A DNA stretch of 51,295 nucleotides from Bacteroidales bacterium M7 (GCA_001689515.1 LUJR01000046.1:1-51295); one strand, 5' to 3'. Counted from the first letter of the stretch, positions 8,059 to 17,087 are shown. Notes: generated by a model not told the origin, from the letters alone. Numbers and translations: made by a program.

Positions 8059-8693
8059 GTGAGGGCGATTATGCCTGTTACGAGTCCGAATACAGCCATC
8101 AAGCCTATCAGCGAGCCGATGATGCGGTTGACGATCCACATGGAGCGCAGGTTGAAGTGTCCGCGTACCTTATCGACTATGAATGTGATGGTGGTCCACC
8201 ATAGGAGGGCTCCGCCAACGATGGACAGGTACCCGAGCACGTAGTGGTAGTATCTGTACTCAGGGGCGAGGAAGCTGAAACGTGCGAAAAGGCTTATGAT
8301 GAAGAAAAGAATCAGCGGGTTGGAGAACGTGAACAGGAAGCCTGTCCAGAAATCGCGCCAATAGGTGTTGGCGGTTTCTGACGGCGGACGCAGCGAGCGT
8401 GACGGATTGGCTTTGAACAGATACACGGCGTAGCCTATCAGGAATATCGAGCCGATAATCTGCAATACATTCTGATTGCGCTCTATGAAGTCAATGACGA
8501 GCGATAACCCAAGCCCGGTGAGCAGACAGTATATGATATCGCTGAGTCCGGCACCGAGACCAGTGAAGAATCCCGGCCAGCGGCCTTTGGTGAGCGTACG
8601 CTGGATTACGAGTACACCTATCGGTCCCATAGGGGCTGATATGAGAATGCCTACCAGCAGTCCGCTCAACATTATTGAAAATATACTTGCCAT
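8055..8693 (-). CDS. LysE family transporter
   Basis: A 212-aa integral membrane protein with about six hydrophobic segments and the opening typical of LysE/RhtB exporters (LLVGILISAPMGPIGVLVIQRTL followed by a glycine-rich second helix). Members export amino acids or related solutes; the substrate is not identifiable. It lies 60 bp after the TPR gene and overlaps prmC by four bases, placing it in the same operon. Confidence 0.88.
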   Translation of the reverse strand: MASIFSIMLSGLLVGILISAPMGPIGVLVIQRTLTKGRWPGFFTGLGAGLSDIIYCLLTGLGLSLVIDFIERNQNVLQIIGSIFLIGYAVYLFKANPSRSLRPPSETANTYWRDFWTGFLFTFSNPLILFFIISLFARFSFLAPEYRYYHYVLGYLSIVGGALLWWTTITFIVDKVRGHFNLRSMWIVNRIIGSLIGLMAVFGLVTGIIALT

Positions 8694-8753
8694 ATATGTC
8701 GCTCTATACGAGATAGCTCATTACTATGAAACAAATTGCAGGCGTATCAAGGT

Positions 8754-10301
8754 TCACTGACCTTTTTTGCCTTTGCCTTTTGGTTTGTAGCCGGGGAGTT
8801 GCTCTTTGGAAACCAACGGGGGCAGCGGGTCTATCCTGTCAATGGATGATTGGCGCGGATTGGGATGCTCGGTCATGAACTGGAGTATCTCAAACAGTGC
8901 CTGACGGTATCCGCGGAGTTCCAGTACCTCTGATACCGTATCAAGGGTGGGATGCCACTTTAGTTCGTCCTGTATGACCATGACGGTTTCGTACAAGTTA
9001 CCGCTTCTCATCAGGCTCATAATCAGAGTCAGGGCAGAGGTGTAGGTCATGCGGTTGACCTGAGTGGATTGAACCTCGGTGCCTTTCTCTGCCGCAGGGT
9101 CTTGCAGTGCCTCACGCAAGGCTGTGCCATATTCGATGACCTTGTCAAACTGGCGGGTGAGATAGAGCATCAGGAACATCTGTTCGGCTCCAACGTCTGT
9201 CAGGTGATGGCGGAAATAGGATTCGAGCACATGAGCCACCATGATAGGACCGTAGTTGGCATCGGGTTGAGCCAGGTCGCGTGACCATTTGATCCATGCA
9301 TCCCCCTCAGCCTCAGGATGCAGATCGCGGAAGCGGTCAAGACGCTGGGGTATGTCGTCAATCTGTAGCTGCATGAGCGCATTTAGTATGTCGCGGTCAG
9401 CAGGATAGCGGTCATTGGCTTTGAGCAGGAGTTCGAGAGCTTTGTCATTTTGCTTGAGCAGCCAGCTGTAGGTGGACGCCAGCAGTTGCAGCGGACGTGT
9501 GTTGCCTATCTCCATTGCATCCTCGATGGAAGCATCGTCAATGAGCCGTACGATTTCTTCCGGATCGCGTTTGAGTGCGAACAGTGCTTGCGCTTTGAGG
9601 TAGCGGGCAGCATTGTTTTCTGGCTTGATGGCGAGTGAAAACTCCACGCTTTGCAGGGCTTTCTCAAAGTCGCCTTTCATGCCCGCGGCATCCGTCAGAC
9701 GGTTCCAAAATGAAGGATTGAAGGGATCGATGTTAGTCAGCTCCTCCAGATACTTGATCGCTGCGTCAAAGTCCCCGTTTTCGTAGAATACTTCACCCAG
9801 CTCGTAGAGGTATGTGGGCACATATGTGAGCTTGCTGAGGATGGTCTGGTGGTTTGTAGTAAGCCAGTCGTAGCATCCTAAGTCGGCGGCGAGATCTACG
9901 AGCTGTATAATCTCCTCGTCCTCGAATTTCTCCACCGGGGCGAGTATGCGGTCTAAATCCTCTATGGCTTCCGCGCCGGTGGGTTCTTTTACGCGGATGG
10001 TCAGTATGTTGGCAAGGATGTTTTCCGGGGGAACATGGCGCAGCATCCTGACCACGATGTTTCCGTCAGTCCCGGCATAGTAGGCGTGGAATGCGCGACG
10101 GACGGTCAGGGCTTCGCTGTAAGGGTAGTGTCCCGCAGCGTGGTACAGCACCTCGAGCATGATGTATTCATCCTCATTATCGTTGGCGAAGTCGTAGATT
10201 TCCACGAGTTCCCCTTCGGTGAAGAATGCCTTGTCATGCCCGGCACGTATCTCGTGTCGGAATCGGTCAGTGAGTTCCTGTCGTTCGTCTTTCTCGTCCA
10301 T
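8754..10301 (-). CDS. Tetratricopeptide repeat protein
   Basis: A 515-aa, acidic, cytoplasmic helical-repeat protein. Recognisable TPR units lie at about residues 150-245 (for example AIKYLEELTNIDPFNPSFWNRL and ALQSVEFSLAIKPENNAARYLKAQALFAL). No signal peptide or enzymatic domain is seen. The C-terminus is basic and Lys/Gly-rich (KPKGKGKKGQ). It is the first gene of the operon running to comF-like and probably acts as a protein-protein scaffold; its partner is unknown. Confidence 0.82.
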   Translation of the reverse strand: MDEKDERQELTDRFRHEIRAGHDKAFFTEGELVEIYDFANDNEDEYIMLEVLYHAAGHYPYSEALTVRRAFHAYYAGTDGNIVVRMLRHVPPENILANILTIRVKEPTGAEAIEDLDRILAPVEKFEDEEIIQLVDLAADLGCYDWLTTNHQTILSKLTYVPTYLYELGEVFYENGDFDAAIKYLEELTNIDPFNPSFWNRLTDAAGMKGDFEKALQSVEFSLAIKPENNAARYLKAQALFALKRDPEEIVRLIDDASIEDAMEIGNTRPLQLLASTYSWLLKQNDKALELLLKANDRYPADRDILNALMQLQIDDIPQRLDRFRDLHPEAEGDAWIKWSRDLAQPDANYGPIMVAHVLESYFRHHLTDVGAEQMFLMLYLTRQFDKVIEYGTALREALQDPAAEKGTEVQSTQVNRMTYTSALTLIMSLMRSGNLYETVMVIQDELKWHPTLDTVSEVLELRGYRQALFEILQFMTEHPNPRQSSIDRIDPLPPLVSKEQLPGYKPKGKGKKGQ

Positions 10302-10322
10302 CTAAGTAGTTTATGTTTTGCC

Positions 10323-10405
10323 TGTAGGGACATGCCATGGCATATCCGCATCCCACACGGGGTTGGTTTGCTGTCGTGGTAGACATGCCATGGCATGTCC
10401 CTACA
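10323..10405. repeat. TGTAGGGA-family palindrome doublet
   Basis: Two palindromic units, 10323-10347 and 10381-10405, stand in inverted orientation around a spacer containing GCATCCC and GGGGTTGGTTTGCTG. The same spacer, in the same orientation, occurs in the doublet at 11428-11508. Together the two doublets frame the TupA-like gene. Confidence 0.9.
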
Positions 10406-10421
10406 ATGTGATTATAAACCT

Positions 10422-11405
10422 TTAAGTCCTAATATACTGCGTAACTTCTTGATTTGCAGGTAAATACCCCCCCCCATATTCGCGCCATGGCGAGAGGTCT
10501 ATCATGTCACCCATCATCTGTTGGGTATCGGGTGTCTCAAATTCTTCGTAACCACCTACCGGAAAGAAGGTAACTTCTCCCACATAGATTTTACCGTTTG
10601 AAAGGAAAAAATCTACTCTTAGAAATGGCAGCCCTTTTGACAGCTTTTTTGCAACCTCGATCATTTCATCCAGATTTTCTGGACGTGGCTCTGCGATTTC
10701 GTCAACGGTGCAGTCTTTTTTGACTATAGGTAGTTTTTCCCAGTCAGGCAGTGAGTAATGGGTCACATGACGGCTGTCAAACCATGTCTTGTCAATGTAT
10801 GCGATTCGGGGCTCTCCGTTGAAACAGAATAATCTGAAATCATCGGGAGATCTTTCTGTATTTTTGTTGGGGTCAAGGAATTCCTCAGCAATGATTTGTG
10901 GTGTGATGTTTTTATACACCCATTCTCTGAATAAATTATAATGGTTTGCTTTAAGATGCTCGTTGAGGAATTTTATGACACCATTGCGGTCAAAAGCAAG
11001 ATTATGCTTGTCAAGGGCATTGCCTTTGTCAAGATCTGCTTTGTCCTTGACGATGATTACGCCACCACTGTCGTGGGTGGTTTTAAGCACGAAACGGTCG
11101 GGGAGTATGTCGAAGTCTATGTCTTCGGCTCGTTTCCATACCCCGAGGCGTTTTGGCACATATTGTTCGCCCACTCGGTCGGCAATCCATTTCTTTGCGG
11201 CATATTTGTCAGCCATGACGGTATACTCGGGCTTGCGTTCGAGGAGTTTCAGATACTGAATCTTCTCATTGAACGTGCGCGGATTGGTCAGATCAAGGTC
11301 ATAGCCCATGATCTGCTTCCATTGGCGTTTGATTTTACCCTTGTCGTTGCCGAGGTTGCGGATAGGCTTGACAATGTATGTCCATAGTAATGTTTTTATT
11401 GCCAT
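10422..11405 (-). CDS. TupA-like ATP-grasp protein, probable surface-glycan gene
   Basis: A 327-aa protein of the TupA-like ATP-grasp family, usually found in teichuronopeptide, capsule or exopolysaccharide loci and thought to link amino acids to sugars. Visible blocks include the N-terminal NPRTFNEKIQYLKL, DKYAAKKWI, FVLKTTHDSGG (nucleotide loop) and LPFLRVDFFLSNGKIYVGEVTFFP (metal-binding end of the fold). The ATG at 11405 is chosen because the upstream extension would be encoded by the repeat. The gene is clearly more A+T-rich than its neighbours and is framed by two near-identical repeat doublets, suggesting later acquisition. A run of nine G near the 3' end encodes three glycines (YGGGYL) 16 to 18 residues from the C-terminus. 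Confidence 0.85.
   Translation of the reverse strand: MAIKTLLWTYIVKPIRNLGNDKGKIKRQWKQIMGYDLDLTNPRTFNEKIQYLKLLERKPEYTVMADKYAAKKWIADRVGEQYVPKRLGVWKRAEDIDFDILPDRFVLKTTHDSGGVIIVKDKADLDKGNALDKHNLAFDRNGVIKFLNEHLKANHYNLFREWVYKNITPQIIAEEFLDPNKNTERSPDDFRLFCFNGEPRIAYIDKTWFDSRHVTHYSLPDWEKLPIVKKDCTVDEIAEPRPENLDEMIEVAKKLSKGLPFLRVDFFLSNGKIYVGEVTFFPVGGYEEFETPDTQQMMGDMIDLSPWREYGGGYLPANQEVTQYIRT
10467..10475. repeat. Nine-base C/G run in the TupA-like gene
   Basis: Nine consecutive C on the plus strand (G in the coding strand). In the present length it reads in frame as GGG GGG GGG. Gain or loss of one base would replace the last residues of the protein. Confidence 0.9.
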
Positions 11406-11427
11406 TTTTTGTCCTGTCGTTGGTCGT

Positions 11428-11508
11428 TGTAGGGACATGCCATGGCATGTCCGCATCCCGTCGGGGTTGGTTTGCTGCCGGGCGGACATGCCATGGCATG
11501 TCCCTACA
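11428..11508. repeat. TGTAGGGA-family palindrome doublet
   Basis: Units at 11428-11452 and 11484-11508 are inverted around a spacer nearly identical to that of the doublet at 10323-10405. It lies between glnS and the TupA-like gene. Confidence 0.9.
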
Positions 11509-11541
11509 ACGTGTGTGTCATATTAGCTGGTTGGACTTATA

Positions 11542-13260
11542 TCATTTCTTCTGCTCTTTTGCCCAGGTGTCTTTGAGGGCGATGGAGCGGTTGAAGATGA
11601 GGTGGTCGGGGGTGCTGTCGAGGTCGGGGGTAAAGTAGCCTACGCGCTGGAACTGGAAGTGTGCGCCGGGTACGGCGTTCTTGGCAGCAAACGGCTCGAC
11701 CTTTATGCCTTCCACCACTTTAAGCGAGTCGGGGTTCATGTGGTCGTGGAAATCGCCTTCGGCTTCTGCCATGTTCTCCACCACGAAAAGGCGGTCGTAG
11801 AGACGCGCTGTGGCATCCACGGCATCCTTGGCAGATACCCAGTGGAGTGTACCCTTGACTTTGCGGGCAGCTCCGGGCATGCCGCTTCGGCTCTCGGGAT
11901 CGATGGTGCAGCGCAGTTCGGTGATATTGCCGTTGGTATCCTTGATGACCTCCTCGCACTTGATGATGTATGCGCCTTTGAGACGCACTTCCTGACCGGG
12001 AGCGAGACGGAAGAACTTCTTGGGTGGATTTTCCATAAAGTCGTCACGCTCGATGTAGATTTCACGTGCGAAAGGCATCTCATGTGTGCCGGCATTGGGG
12101 TCTTCGGGATTGTTTTCCATGCTGACCATCTCTGTCTTCCCCTCGGGATAGTTGGTCAGCACCACCTTGAGCGGATTCATCACTGCCATCACTCGGGTGG
12201 AGATGGCGTTGAGGTCTTCACGCACTGCATGTTCCAGCAGGCTCATGGAGTTGAGAGCCTCATACTTGGTATAGCCGATGCGGTCTATGAAGTTGCGGAT
12301 GGACTGCGGCGTGAATCCGCGGCGCCGCATGCCTGATACAGTCGGCATGCGGGGATCGTCCCATCCGCTCACAAGACCCTCCTTGACGAGCTGGAGCAGC
12401 TTGCGCTTCGACATGACGGTGTATGTCAGGTTGAGGCGGTTGAACTCTATCTGTCGGGGACAGTATTTTTCGGCATCTTCGGCGAGTTCCTTTACGAAAT
12501 ACTCGTAGAGCGGACGGTGCACCTCAAACTCCAGAGTGCAGATGGAGTGGGTCACACCCTCGAAGTAGTCGCTCTGACCGTGGGCGAAGTCATACATCGG
12601 GTACACCTTCCACTTGTCGCCTGTGCGGTGGTGGGGATGGTGGATGATGCGGTAGATGATGGGGTCGCGGAAGTGCATGTTGGGGTTTGCCATGTCTATC
12701 TTGGCTCGCAGCACACGTGCTCCGTCAGGAAATTCGCCGGCGTTCATGCGGTGGAAGAGGTCGAGGTTTTCCTCAGGTGTGCGGTTACGGTATGGGCTCT
12801 CGACCCCCGGCTGGGTAGGGGAGCCCTTCTGAGCCGCGATTTCCTCGCTGGTCTGGTCGTCTACGTAGGCTTTGCCCTCGCGGATGAGACGCTCGGCAAA
12901 GGCATAGAGCTGGGGAAAATAGTCGCTTGCATAGTACTCGCGGTCGCCCCAGTCAAATCCGAGCCAGTGTATATCTTCGCGTATCGAATCGACATACTCC
13001 ACATCCTCCTTGACAGGATTGGTGTCATCGAAGCGCAGGTTGCAGGTGCCGCCAAACTTCTCTGCCACACCGAAGTCCATGCAGATGGCTTTGGCATGTC
13101 CGATATGTAGATAGCCGTTGGGTTCGGGCGGGAAACGCGTGTTGAGGCGTCCGCCGTTCTTGCCTGCCGCGAGGTCGTCGCTGACGATCTGCTCGACGAA
13201 GTTGAGACCTTTCTTTTCCTCGGCTGTTTCGGGAGTCATCGTTTCTTCATTCATAGTCAC
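11542..13260 (-). CDS. glnS: Glutaminyl-tRNA synthetase
   Basis: A 572-aa class I aminoacyl-tRNA synthetase charging tRNA-Gln. It shows PPEPNGYLHIGH (HIGH at 52-55), the CNLRFDDTNP block, and the second signature as VMSKRKL (MSKR at 283-286). The C-terminal beta-barrel anticodon-binding part follows and ends with the LIFNRSIALKDTWAK block seen in the family. Length is normal. The start at 13260 gives a short N-terminal acidic extension; ATGs a few codons later are possible. It is 57 bp downstream of ddl. Confidence 0.97.
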   Translation of the reverse strand: MTMNEETMTPETAEEKKGLNFVEQIVSDDLAAGKNGGRLNTRFPPEPNGYLHIGHAKAICMDFGVAEKFGGTCNLRFDDTNPVKEDVEYVDSIREDIHWLGFDWGDREYYASDYFPQLYAFAERLIREGKAYVDDQTSEEIAAQKGSPTQPGVESPYRNRTPEENLDLFHRMNAGEFPDGARVLRAKIDMANPNMHFRDPIIYRIIHHPHHRTGDKWKVYPMYDFAHGQSDYFEGVTHSICTLEFEVHRPLYEYFVKELAEDAEKYCPRQIEFNRLNLTYTVMSKRKLLQLVKEGLVSGWDDPRMPTVSGMRRRGFTPQSIRNFIDRIGYTKYEALNSMSLLEHAVREDLNAISTRVMAVMNPLKVVLTNYPEGKTEMVSMENNPEDPNAGTHEMPFAREIYIERDDFMENPPKKFFRLAPGQEVRLKGAYIIKCEEVIKDTNGNITELRCTIDPESRSGMPGAARKVKGTLHWVSAKDAVDATARLYDRLFVVENMAEAEGDFHDHMNPDSLKVVEGIKVEPFAAKNAVPGAHFQFQRVGYFTPDLDSTPDHLIFNRSIALKDTWAKEQKK

Positions 13261-13317
13261 AAAGATGCTGATTGGTGTTTCTGTATAAAGGTATTTAGAA
13301 ATCAGGGGAGGGCATGC

Positions 13318-14511
13318 TCATCGGCTTTTCACGCCGCCTTTGATGCCGCCCTTGACGCCTCCTGACAGGGCGAATATATTCTGGTCATAGCTGACGGTCT
13401 TGCGCTCCATCTCGCGTTTGCGCTTGATGGCAAGTGCCACGAGTCGGTCCATCAGTTTGTCAAACGGGATGCCTGTGGCTTCCCAGAGGTAGAACGACAG
13501 GGAGCCGGGGATGGTGTTGATTTCGTTGACGTAGATTTCGCCGTTGTCCTGGTCCATGATCACGTCTACGCGGCTCACTCCGTGGCACGACAGCACCCGG
13601 AAAGTCTCCCCGGCAAGGTAGCGTATACGGTCGCTGATTTTCTCAGGCAGGTCGGCTGGGATGCGCTTCTGCGAAGCCTGCATGCCCTGAGCGCCTTTGG
13701 TGCCACCCATGTATTTGTCCTGATAGCTGAGGATTTCGCCGCTCTTGATGGGTTCCTCGCACACCGATGTGGCGTAGTCGTCGCAGTCGCCGAGCACAGA
13801 GCAGTTGATTTCCTTGAGGTTGTCGACCATATGCTCCACGATGAGACGTGTGCTGTATTTTTCGGCTTCGTCAACCTTGGCGATGAGCTGCTGGCGGTCG
13901 GCGGCGCGCCCAATGCCGACGCTTGACCCGAGGTTGGCTGGCTTGACAATGACGGGATAGCCTATCTTCTTCTCGATTTCCTCAATCAGAGCGTCGCGCT
14001 GGGCAAACCACTGCTTGTCGGTAAACCATACGTAGGGGACTACAGGCACTCCGCATGCGCCGAGTATCATCTTCATCGTGATTTTATCCATGCCGTTGGC
14101 ACTGGCGAGCACGTTGCATCCGGCATAGGGGATGCCGATGGTGTCGAGTACGCCCTCGAAGATGCCATCTTCGCCGTTGGAGCCGTGGAGCACCGGGATG
14201 ACCACATCGAGATGCGCTATCACAGGGTTGCCGCCCAGCAGCGGTTTCTTGGCTCCGTAGAGATTATAGTCGCCGTAGGTGGGACGCATGTACACCTCGG
14301 TGCACTTTTTCAGGAGTTCAGGCAGATTGCGGTAATTAGCCACATCGAGCAGGGCTTCGCCGGTGTACCAGCGTCCCTGCTTGGTTATATATATAGGTGT
14401 AACGTCATACCGGTCACGGTTTATGGCGTGCATTGCCTGTGAGGCTGAAATAACTGATATTTCGTGTTCGGTGGAACGTCCGCCGAAAAACACTCCGATA
14501 TTGGTTTTCAT
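13318..14511 (-). CDS. ddl: D-alanine--D-alanine ligase
   Basis: A 397-aa ATP-grasp ligase that joins two D-alanines for peptidoglycan. It begins KTNIGVFFGGRSTEHEISVISA, the Ddl signature, and carries HGSNGEDGIFEG, KPANLGSSVGIG and the metal-binding EINTIPGS. The start at 14511 matches the family, four bases after the MurF-like stop. The length is above the usual 300-370, partly through a long insertion near YDVTPIYIT and through a repetitive C-terminal tail (GGVKGGIKGGVKSR), which is not part of the catalytic fold. The operon with the MurF-like gene places synthesis and addition of D-Ala-D-Ala together. Confidence 0.95.
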   Translation of the reverse strand: MKTNIGVFFGGRSTEHEISVISASQAMHAINRDRYDVTPIYITKQGRWYTGEALLDVANYRNLPELLKKCTEVYMRPTYGDYNLYGAKKPLLGGNPVIAHLDVVIPVLHGSNGEDGIFEGVLDTIGIPYAGCNVLASANGMDKITMKMILGACGVPVVPYVWFTDKQWFAQRDALIEEIEKKIGYPVIVKPANLGSSVGIGRAADRQQLIAKVDEAEKYSTRLIVEHMVDNLKEINCSVLGDCDDYATSVCEEPIKSGEILSYQDKYMGGTKGAQGMQASQKRIPADLPEKISDRIRYLAGETFRVLSCHGVSRVDVIMDQDNGEIYVNEINTIPGSLSFYLWEATGIPFDKLMDRLVALAIKRKREMERKTVSYDQNIFALSGGVKGGIKGGVKSR

Positions 14512-14515
14512 TAAC

Positions 14516-16132
14516 TTATTTGAATGTGTCTGGTAAATCGTTTTCATATAGCACCGTGTCGCCGCTGCGGGCTATTGAGCCGAGCATGAGCTGGGCTTCG
14601 GCAAATGTGTCGGCTGTCTCTACGCGGCATTGTCCGCCTTCTATCGATGCTATGCCCTCGGTGAGTGCCTGACGGTTATATTTCCCCACGATGATGGCGA
14701 TGTCGGCGGCAGTGGCGATGTATGTGCCGAGGCGGAAGTTGAGTTCTTCCTGCTTGTCGCCAAGCTCTATCATGCCTGGAGTGATGACTATGCGTTTGCC
14801 CGAGGTCATCTGGCGCAGCACGTCCATCGCCATTTTGGAGCCGGTCGGGTTGGAATTATAAGCGTCATCGATTATGGTGATGCCTCCGGCGGTACGCTTG
14901 ACATTGAGGCGGTGCTCCACCTGCTCGATATGCTCCACGGCATAGGCAATTTTATCACTGTCCATGCCTAAGCGCAGGGCTATGATTACGGCAGCGATGA
15001 GATTGGAGATGTTGCATTCACCCACTAAGCGGGTGTGGAGCTTGAGGCGCATGCCGTTTTCACGGTCAACTATAGTAAACTCCGTGCCGTCAGCCCCATA
15101 CTTGATGTCCTCTGCTATGTAACGCGCTGCGCCATTGGTGTCGTTGACCGCATAGCGGATGCACTCCACGTTGCGGACTGGGCGCGAGGCGCACATGGGG
15201 AAGTCGTTGTTGACCACGGCGAGTCCGTCGGATGGGAGCGCGTCGACAAGTTCGAATTTGGTCCGCTGGACGTTCTCTATTGAGCCGAACGACTCCAAAT
15301 GTTGTTCTCCCACGGCGGTCACTATGCCCATTTGGGGGTGTACAAGGTCGCATATCTCCTTGATGTCGCCCACTTGCTTGGCTCCCATCTCTACGATAAA
15401 TACCTCGTTGTAGGGCTTCATCATCTCGCGGACAGTGCGGATGACTCCCATTGGGGTGTTGAAGCTCCCCGGGGTCATCAGGGTGTCAAACTGCTCGCTC
15501 AGGATGCGGTGCAGATAGTGCTTGGTTGAGGTCTTGCCGTAGCTGCCTGTCACGCCTATGACTTTCAGGTCAGGCATCGAGCGGAGCATGTCGGCGGCTT
15601 CGTTGTAATATCGGTTGTTGATATGCGTCTCAACAGGTTTCAAGAGCCAGTTGGCTGCCATGGTGATGGGATGGCTGAGCAGATATATGCCGATGGCTAC
15701 GCATGTGATGATATGGCAGACAGTATAGACGGCTCCGTCGAGCGACAAGGGGATTGCCACTGCCACTCCGGCGAGTAGGGCGAGCGCCATCTGCACGGTG
15801 TAGATGCGCTTGGCGCGGTTGGTCCACACGAGCGGCTTCTTGTATATAGCTCCCAAGAGCCGCCCAGTGACACATCCGCAGTAGAGGAATGCACACGGCA
15901 TCGACACCACTGCCGGGACCATCGGTGTCAGCAGAAACAGCAGCATCACGATGCCCATCAGGCGTATGACCGATGTAGTGTCGCCCGACGAGCGCAGCCA
16001 GCGCATATACCGCTCGTTGCGGTATGAATTCTGCTGGAGCATCATCAGGTCGCGCTTCAGTTCTGCCGGAAACGGCACCAAAGCCATCAGGACTGTCAGT
16101 ATATATATAATGTATATCACTGTCGTTGACAT
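14516..16132 (-). CDS. Membrane-anchored MurF-like Mur ligase
   Basis: A 538-aa protein. The first 160 residues hold about five hydrophobic segments (near 3-21, 57-75, 76-92, 112-130 and 137-155). From about 190 a Mur ligase begins: ATP loop GVTGSYGKTSTK (193-204), VEMGAKQVGDI, TAVGEQHLESF, NDFPM and the MurF-type motif IDDAYNSNP (about 433-441). The usual MurF N-terminal UDP-binding domain is absent, replaced by the membrane part. Together with ddl next door this points to ligation of D-Ala-D-Ala to a muramyl tripeptide or a related membrane-bound substrate. Whether it is the main MurF or a specialised second ligase cannot be told from this window. Confidence 0.87.
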   Translation of the reverse strand: MSTTVIYIIYILTVLMALVPFPAELKRDLMMLQQNSYRNERYMRWLRSSGDTTSVIRLMGIVMLLFLLTPMVPAVVSMPCAFLYCGCVTGRLLGAIYKKPLVWTNRAKRIYTVQMALALLAGVAVAIPLSLDGAVYTVCHIITCVAIGIYLLSHPITMAANWLLKPVETHINNRYYNEAADMLRSMPDLKVIGVTGSYGKTSTKHYLHRILSEQFDTLMTPGSFNTPMGVIRTVREMMKPYNEVFIVEMGAKQVGDIKEICDLVHPQMGIVTAVGEQHLESFGSIENVQRTKFELVDALPSDGLAVVNNDFPMCASRPVRNVECIRYAVNDTNGAARYIAEDIKYGADGTEFTIVDRENGMRLKLHTRLVGECNISNLIAAVIIALRLGMDSDKIAYAVEHIEQVEHRLNVKRTAGGITIIDDAYNSNPTGSKMAMDVLRQMTSGKRIVITPGMIELGDKQEELNFRLGTYIATAADIAIIVGKYNRQALTEGIASIEGGQCRVETADTFAEAQLMLGSIARSGDTVLYENDLPDTFK

Positions 16133-16143
16133 ATATAGGTTGT

Positions 16144-16962
16144 TTAGCGGTCGGAGAGGAAGCTGGTCAGTACCGAGGCGAATTTTGCCGGCTGGTCAAG
16201 GAAGCTGTAATGACCGGCTCCGGGAAATGACACCAGCCCCGCTCCGGGAATCAGCCGGGCGATGGTACGAGCTTGATCCATCGGTGTCGCGGTGTCGTTC
16301 TCGCCCCATATCAGCAGGGTCGGGGCTTTGACAGACGGCATCACCTTGCGCAGGTCTTCATTGACCACCTTGCTCAGTATAGCTCGCATGCGCGGAGTGG
16401 CTGAAGCATAGTCCGAGGATCCTTGTTTGGCTCTCATGCGGTCGAGCCGCATGCGGGTATTCTCGCGTCCGATGAAGAAGTACATAAGCCATTTCATCAT
16501 CTTGAACGTGTAGACCTTGCGGTAATAGGTCAGAGTGCGCTTGGGTTTGACACCGGCTGCGTCTACGAGTATGAGTTTCGCCACATCATCGTGTCGCGAA
16601 CTGTAGAGGATTCCTACGCGTCCGCCGAAAGAGTGCCCAAGAAGCATGGGACGCTCTATGCCTTCGTGGCTGACGAGATCCTCGACCACGCGAGTGTACT
16701 CCTCCACGCCCCATACCACGGGCGGTTCGGGGCTCAGCCCGAATCCAGGAAAGTCGATGTTGTAGACCTTACATCCTGCTGCCAGTGCGGTCTTCTCAAC
16801 GCTTGCAAGGGTGGCGGTGTTACATCCCCAGCCATGCATGAGTATGATGGGACGCCCTTTTCCAGAGACCGTATAGTGCACCCTGACACCATTGAGGGTG
16901 GCAAAGCGGTCAGCGTTAATGTTGGCAGAGCCTGATGATTGGTCGGACATATCTATAGCCAT
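16144..16962 (-). CDS. Alpha/beta hydrolase
   Basis: A 272-aa alpha/beta hydrolase fold protein without a signal peptide. The oxyanion region is HGWG (43-46), the nucleophile Ser111 lies in GHSFGG, Asp223 in WGENDTATP and His251 in GAGHYSF, completing the triad. A helical cap (about 140-200) is basic and hydrophobic. The substrate is unknown. It lies 11 bp upstream of the MurF-like gene and is probably the first gene of the hydrolase-MurF-like-ddl operon. Confidence 0.9.
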   Translation of the reverse strand: MAIDMSDQSSGSANINADRFATLNGVRVHYTVSGKGRPIILMHGWGCNTATLASVEKTALAAGCKVYNIDFPGFGLSPEPPVVWGVEEYTRVVEDLVSHEGIERPMLLGHSFGGRVGILYSSRHDDVAKLILVDAAGVKPKRTLTYYRKVYTFKMMKWLMYFFIGRENTRMRLDRMRAKQGSSDYASATPRMRAILSKVVNEDLRKVMPSVKAPTLLIWGENDTATPMDQARTIARLIPGAGLVSFPGAGHYSFLDQPAKFASVLTSFLSDR

Positions 16963-16988
16963 TGTCAGGTAAATACTGATTCAACCTA

Positions 16989-16996
16989 CAAAAATA
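16989..16996 (-). promoter_or_regulatory. Candidate -7 box of the hydrolase-MurF-like-ddl operon
   Basis: TATTTTTG on the minus strand lies 26 bases before the hydrolase ATG. The nearest TTTG (17009-17012) is only 12 bases away, which is too close for a standard -33 element. Confidence 0.35.
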
Positions 16997-17055
16997 GTAC
17001 TTTTCCCTCAAACCATCCGACCTGTAGCCCTATTTTGTTTGATAAAATTCAAACT

Positions 17056-17087
17056 TTTGGTGGATTGGGGAAAAAGTGTTACCTTTG
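17056..17087 (+). promoter_or_regulatory. Promoter of rplU-rpmA
   Basis: TTTG at 17056-17059 is followed after 20 bases by TACCTTTG (17080-17087). The leader of about 100 bases before rplU contains short G+C-rich pairings and could be a ribosomal-protein control element, but no known class is recognised. Confidence 0.75.

Noticed and set aside
11412..11489. Upstream extension of the TupA-like gene and of other genes next to repeats
   Set aside because: The extra residues would be encoded by the palindromic repeats (RTCHGMSLQ-type peptide recurs at several loci), so they are artefacts of open frames through repeats.
10323..11508. Possible CRISPR array because of repeated palindromes
   Set aside because: Units are not regularly spaced, spacers are repeated rather than unique, and no cas gene is present.
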